Source: Sinobacterium norvegicum (lineage in GTDB: Bacteria > Pseudomonadota > Gammaproteobacteria > Pseudomonadales > Sinobacteriaceae). From it: 64,000 bases of DNA. The position numbers and the translations under genes were made by a program. Positions within the stretch are counted from its first letter, which is position 1, and each line of letters begins with the position of its first letter. The stretch spans positions 1,116,001 through 1,180,000 of the forward strand of contig NZ_CAKLPX010000001.1 of assembly GCF_923077115.1 (NCBI RefSeq), written 5' to 3'. This document shows positions 61,785 through 64,000 of the stretch, one piece after another. The notes beneath the pieces were generated by a model. The model did no database searches, was not told the origin of the DNA, and saw only the letters and a list, made by a program, of their open reading frames with translations.

Positions 61785-62696
61785 ATGAATCCAGCACTCT
61801 ATATGATCACAGTTCTTATCTGGGGTTCGACCTGGCTGGCGATATACTTTCAGCTCGGCGAAGTCGCCGTCGTGGTATCGGTGTTTTATCGCTTTGCCTT
61901 GGCCGCCCTGCTATTAATGACTACCATGGCGCTGCTGGGCAAACTACAAAAGACCACCCCCCGCGACCATGCCTTTATGGTGCTGCAGGGGGGCTGTTTA
62001 TTCTCGTTTAACTTTCTGTGTTTTTACAATGCCACCGAATCGATTGCCAGCGGTTTATTATCGGTGGTTTTTTCGCTGGCCACAGTGTTCAATGCCATCA
62101 ACGGCAGGCTGATCTGGGGCGATGCTATACCGCGCCGAGTCATCGTTGCCGGCACGGTCGGCTTTGTTGGTTTACTGCTGTTATTTTGGCCGGAGTTTGC
62201 CGGTCAACAAATCGATGCCGCCGTTATCCGCGGCATTGGGCTGGCGACACTGGGCACCTACTTTTTCTCACTCGGCAATATGATTTCACGTCGCCATGGC
62301 AGCAAGGGCCTTCATCCGCTCACTACGAACAGCTATGCCATGTGTTATGGCGCGATGATTTTAGCCTTGATTGTCTGGCTCAGCGGAGAGAGCCTCAGCC
62401 TGCCGACAACAGCCTCCTATTATTGGGCGTTAATTTATCTCAGCGTTTTCGGCTCTGTCGTCGCCTTTACCACCTATCTGATGCTGATCGACCGTCTAGG
62501 CGCTAACAAGGCCGCCTATACCACGGTGATTTTCCCACTGATTGCGCTGGTACTCTCGTCGATTTATGAGGGCTATCAATGGCAATGGATGGCCGTGCTC
62601 GGACTGAGCTTGGCTATCCTGGGGAATATTATTATTGTGACCAACAGGGAGAGTCTGAGCCGTTTTCAGCAGGCCCTTAACAGACTAACGAGCTAA
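61785..62696 (+). CDS. EamA/DMT-family transporter
   Basis: 303 residues with ten membrane helices in two EamA repeats: MITVLIWGSTWLAIYFQLGE with FYRFALAALLL in the first, and YWALIYLSVFGSVVAFTTYL with FPLIALVLSSIYEGYQW in the second. RhaT/YdcZ-like drug/metabolite exporters have this form. Substrate unknown. It ends directly against the convergent methyltransferase gene with no spacer. Confidence 0.92.
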   Translation: MNPALYMITVLIWGSTWLAIYFQLGEVAVVVSVFYRFALAALLLMTTMALLGKLQKTTPRDHAFMVLQGGCLFSFNFLCFYNATESIASGLLSVVFSLATVFNAINGRLIWGDAIPRRVIVAGTVGFVGLLLLFWPEFAGQQIDAAVIRGIGLATLGTYFFSLGNMISRRHGSKGLHPLTTNSYAMCYGAMILALIVWLSGESLSLPTTASYYWALIYLSVFGSVVAFTTYLMLIDRLGANKAAYTTVIFPLIALVLSSIYEGYQWQWMAVLGLSLAILGNIIIVTNRESLSRFQQALNRLTS

Positions 62697-63209
62697 CTAT
62701 TTAGTCTTTACCTGTACTGTATTATTGCGATCTCGATTCTGGCGAATGACATCGTCACCGACCACCGTCTGCTGGTTCTTTGCTAATCGGTCGTAGAGTA
62801 GAACATTGACCGTGGCCGCCATATTCATACAGCCAACCGTCGGAATATACACCACCGCATCGGCCTTATCGATAATCGGCTGTTTAATAGTGCTGTCCTC
62901 GGGGCCAAAGATATAGATCGCCTTATCGGGGTGTTCAAAAGCAGGCAGCGGCGTCGCGCCGACCACCAATTCAACACAGACAATACTGATGTCATCGGCC
63001 AAATCGTCGAGCAGCGATTGCTGCTTGATCAACGGTATTTTCGCACCGGCCTTTTGGGTATCGGTCTGATGCTTGGCGGCATTGTCATAGCGGTCGCCGG
63101 TATAGCGGATTTCATCGGCACGGTAGCAGCCACAGGCGCGCATCACTGCACCGACGTTGGTGACACTCTTGGGGTTGGTCAAACCAATAATTACTTTTTC
63201 ATCACTCAT
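62697..63209 (-). CDS. TrmH/SpoU-family RNA methyltransferase
   Basis: 170 residues of the SPOUT knot type. Motif 1 is GLTNPKSVTNVGAVMRACGC; the SAM-binding knot blocks are YIFGPEDSTIKQPIID and YIPTVGCMNMAATVNVLLYD, the latter with MNMAATV in place of the usual LNVSVA. It probably 2'-O-methylates RNA; the target is unknown. The length fits catalytic-domain-only members such as TrmL. It shares an immediate 3' boundary with the EamA gene. Confidence 0.87.
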   Translation of the reverse strand: MSDEKVIIGLTNPKSVTNVGAVMRACGCYRADEIRYTGDRYDNAAKHQTDTQKAGAKIPLIKQQSLLDDLADDISIVCVELVVGATPLPAFEHPDKAIYIFGPEDSTIKQPIIDKADAVVYIPTVGCMNMAATVNVLLYDRLAKNQQTVVGDDVIRQNRDRNNTVQVKTK

Positions 63210-63265
63210 TACAAAAACATCTCAACATTTATAACAGCCCTGCGGGCAGGGCTAACTTTCGATCT

Positions 63266-64000
63266 CTAACCGGTATTGCGCAAGCCTGCGGCAATGCCGG
63301 CAATCGTCGCCATAATCGCCCGCTCCAGCTGCGGGTCGGGGTGGGCGCGATTGCGTCGTAACAACTCTGCCTGCAACAGGTTTAACGGGTCGACATAGGT
63401 ATTGCGAAACTGCACCGAGTCACGCACCATCGGCAAGTCTTCCATCAGACTGCCGTCGTTAGTAATCGATAACACCGTATCGATATTTTGTAGCAGCTGC
63501 TGCCGAAGTTGATCACCAAGGTATTGCAGGTCCGCGTCGACTAACACGCTGTCATAGTGTGATGAAAGCTCGATATCTGCCTTGGCAAACACCATTTCTA
63601 ACATCGAGACACGGGTTGAAAAGAACGGCCAGTCTCGGCACATTTCCTCTAACAGTTTCTGTTGGCCATTGTCGATCGCCTTGCCAAGCGCCTGGCCTGC
63701 ACCCAGCCACGCGGGTAGCATTAGGCGATTTTGACTCCAGGCAAAAATCCACGGTATCGCCCGTAACGACTCGATGCCACCGTTGTTGCTGCGTCGAGAA
63801 GGACGAGAACCCAAGGGGAGCTTACCCAGCTCTTGCTCCGGCGTTGCCTGACGAAAATAACGCACAAAGTTTTCATCGTCACGAACGAAGCTGCGATAGG
63901 CGGCACAGGAGTCATCGGCCAACTGTTCAATCAATGCCCGCCACTGGGCTTTTGGCGCCGGCGGTTTATCGATATTAGCCTGTAATATTGCGCTGGTATA
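63266..64000 (-). CDS. ppc: Phosphoenolpyruvate carboxylase (N-terminal part beyond the window)
   Basis: The minus strand is open from the right edge to the stop at 63266, giving the last 244 residues ([20 protein letters not shown] to [11 protein letters not shown]). Signature blocks: [59 protein letters not shown] and the invariant C-terminal RNTG. Family length is about 880 residues, so roughly a quarter is visible. It replenishes oxaloacetate from PEP and CO2. Confidence 0.95.
   Translation of the reverse strand, partial: YTSAILQANIDKPPAPKAQWRALIEQLADDSCAAYRSFVRDDENFVRYFRQATPEQELGKLPLGSRPSRRSNNGGIESLRAIPWIFAWSQNRLMLPAWLGAGQALGKAIDNGQQKLLEEMCRDWPFFSTRVSMLEMVFAKADIELSSHYDSVLVDADLQYLGDQLRQQLLQNIDTVLSITNDGSLMEDLPMVRDSVQFRNTYVDPLNLLQAELLRRNRAHPDPQLERAIMATIAGIAAGLRNTG

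Noticed and set aside
1-64000. CRISPR arrays, insertion sequences, prophage, tRNA or rRNA genes
   Set aside because: No regularly spaced repeats, transposase, integrase or phage protein, and no tRNA-like or rRNA sequence was recognised on reading both strands.

Overview
The window looks like chromosomal DNA of a free-living, probably marine gammaproteobacterium. The mix of HexR-controlled Entner-Doudoroff genes, a chitin/GlcNAc utilisation locus with a TonB receptor and LacI-type NagR, a VPxPA-CTERM protein pair, RND efflux and steroid/lipid-type acyl-CoA genes resembles Cellvibrionales/Spongiibacteraceae-like bacteria. That placement is inference from gene content; no rRNA is present. I saw no tRNA, rRNA, CRISPR array, insertion sequence, integrase or phage gene.

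Layout. (1) 1-3.0 kb: an acyl-CoA dehydrogenase (cut by the left edge) divergent from a DUF35 OB-fold/Zn-ribbon protein and a thiolase-like protein, a set typical of CoA-bound lipid or steroid side-chain catabolism. (2) 3.0-5.5 kb: two tandem VPVPA-CTERM surface protein paralogues and a DUF2489 protein. (3) 5.5-11 kb: a PAPS reductase-like protein, a small GDCCVxC-type protein and an RND permease/adaptor pair. (4) 11-15.2 kb: housekeeping genes (VF530, 2OG oxygenase, SlyD-like PPIase, RsuA, amino acid symporter, cold shock protein with a near-consensus promoter). (5) 15.5-19.5 kb: hexR divergent from gap-pyk, with three HexR-like boxes in between, then DUF3297. (6) 19.6-26.1 kb: a Dcu C4-dicarboxylate carrier behind an FNR/ANR-like box, a sulfotransferase, a tandem SnoaL-like protein, and an ArsR-aldehyde dehydrogenase-2OG oxygenase operon. 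(7) 26.2-33 kb: eda, pgl, zwf, edd, pgi. (8) 33-48.2 kb: the GlcNAc/chitobiose locus: nagR, nagB-II, nagA, nagX, two sodium:solute symporters, GH20 hexosaminidase, nagK and a TonB receptor. (9) 48.3-64 kb: acyltransferase, beta-barrel protein, Bcr/CflA exporter, a membrane-anchored protein with nine 14-residue repeats, secreted M14 aspartoacylase-like protein, site-2 protease, patatin, acetoacetate decarboxylase-like protein, HNH-like protein, a second thiolase/DUF35 pair, EamA transporter, TrmH-type methyltransferase and the C-terminal part of ppc.

The best-connected system is aminosugar catabolism. The TonB receptor, hexosaminidase, symporters, NagX and NagK should deliver GlcNAc-6-P; NagA and NagB-II give fructose-6-P; Pgi sends this to glucose-6-P and hence to Zwf-Pgl-Edd-Eda; HexR governs the lower part (gap, pyk). 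Five copies of an AATGACARCGYTGTCATT-like palindrome sit before pgi/nagR, nagB, nagK and (twice) the TonB receptor. At pgi, nagK and the receptor the palindrome overlaps a -35 element. This ties the locus and pgi together as one NagR regulon.

Less explained items: the 14-residue repeat protein with a surface-antigen-like C-terminus, a thiolase-fold protein lacking the catalytic cysteine, a perfect 25-bp palindrome before the acyl-CoA dehydrogenase, a perfect inverted repeat before the cysH-like gene, and a possible 50-residue membrane peptide.
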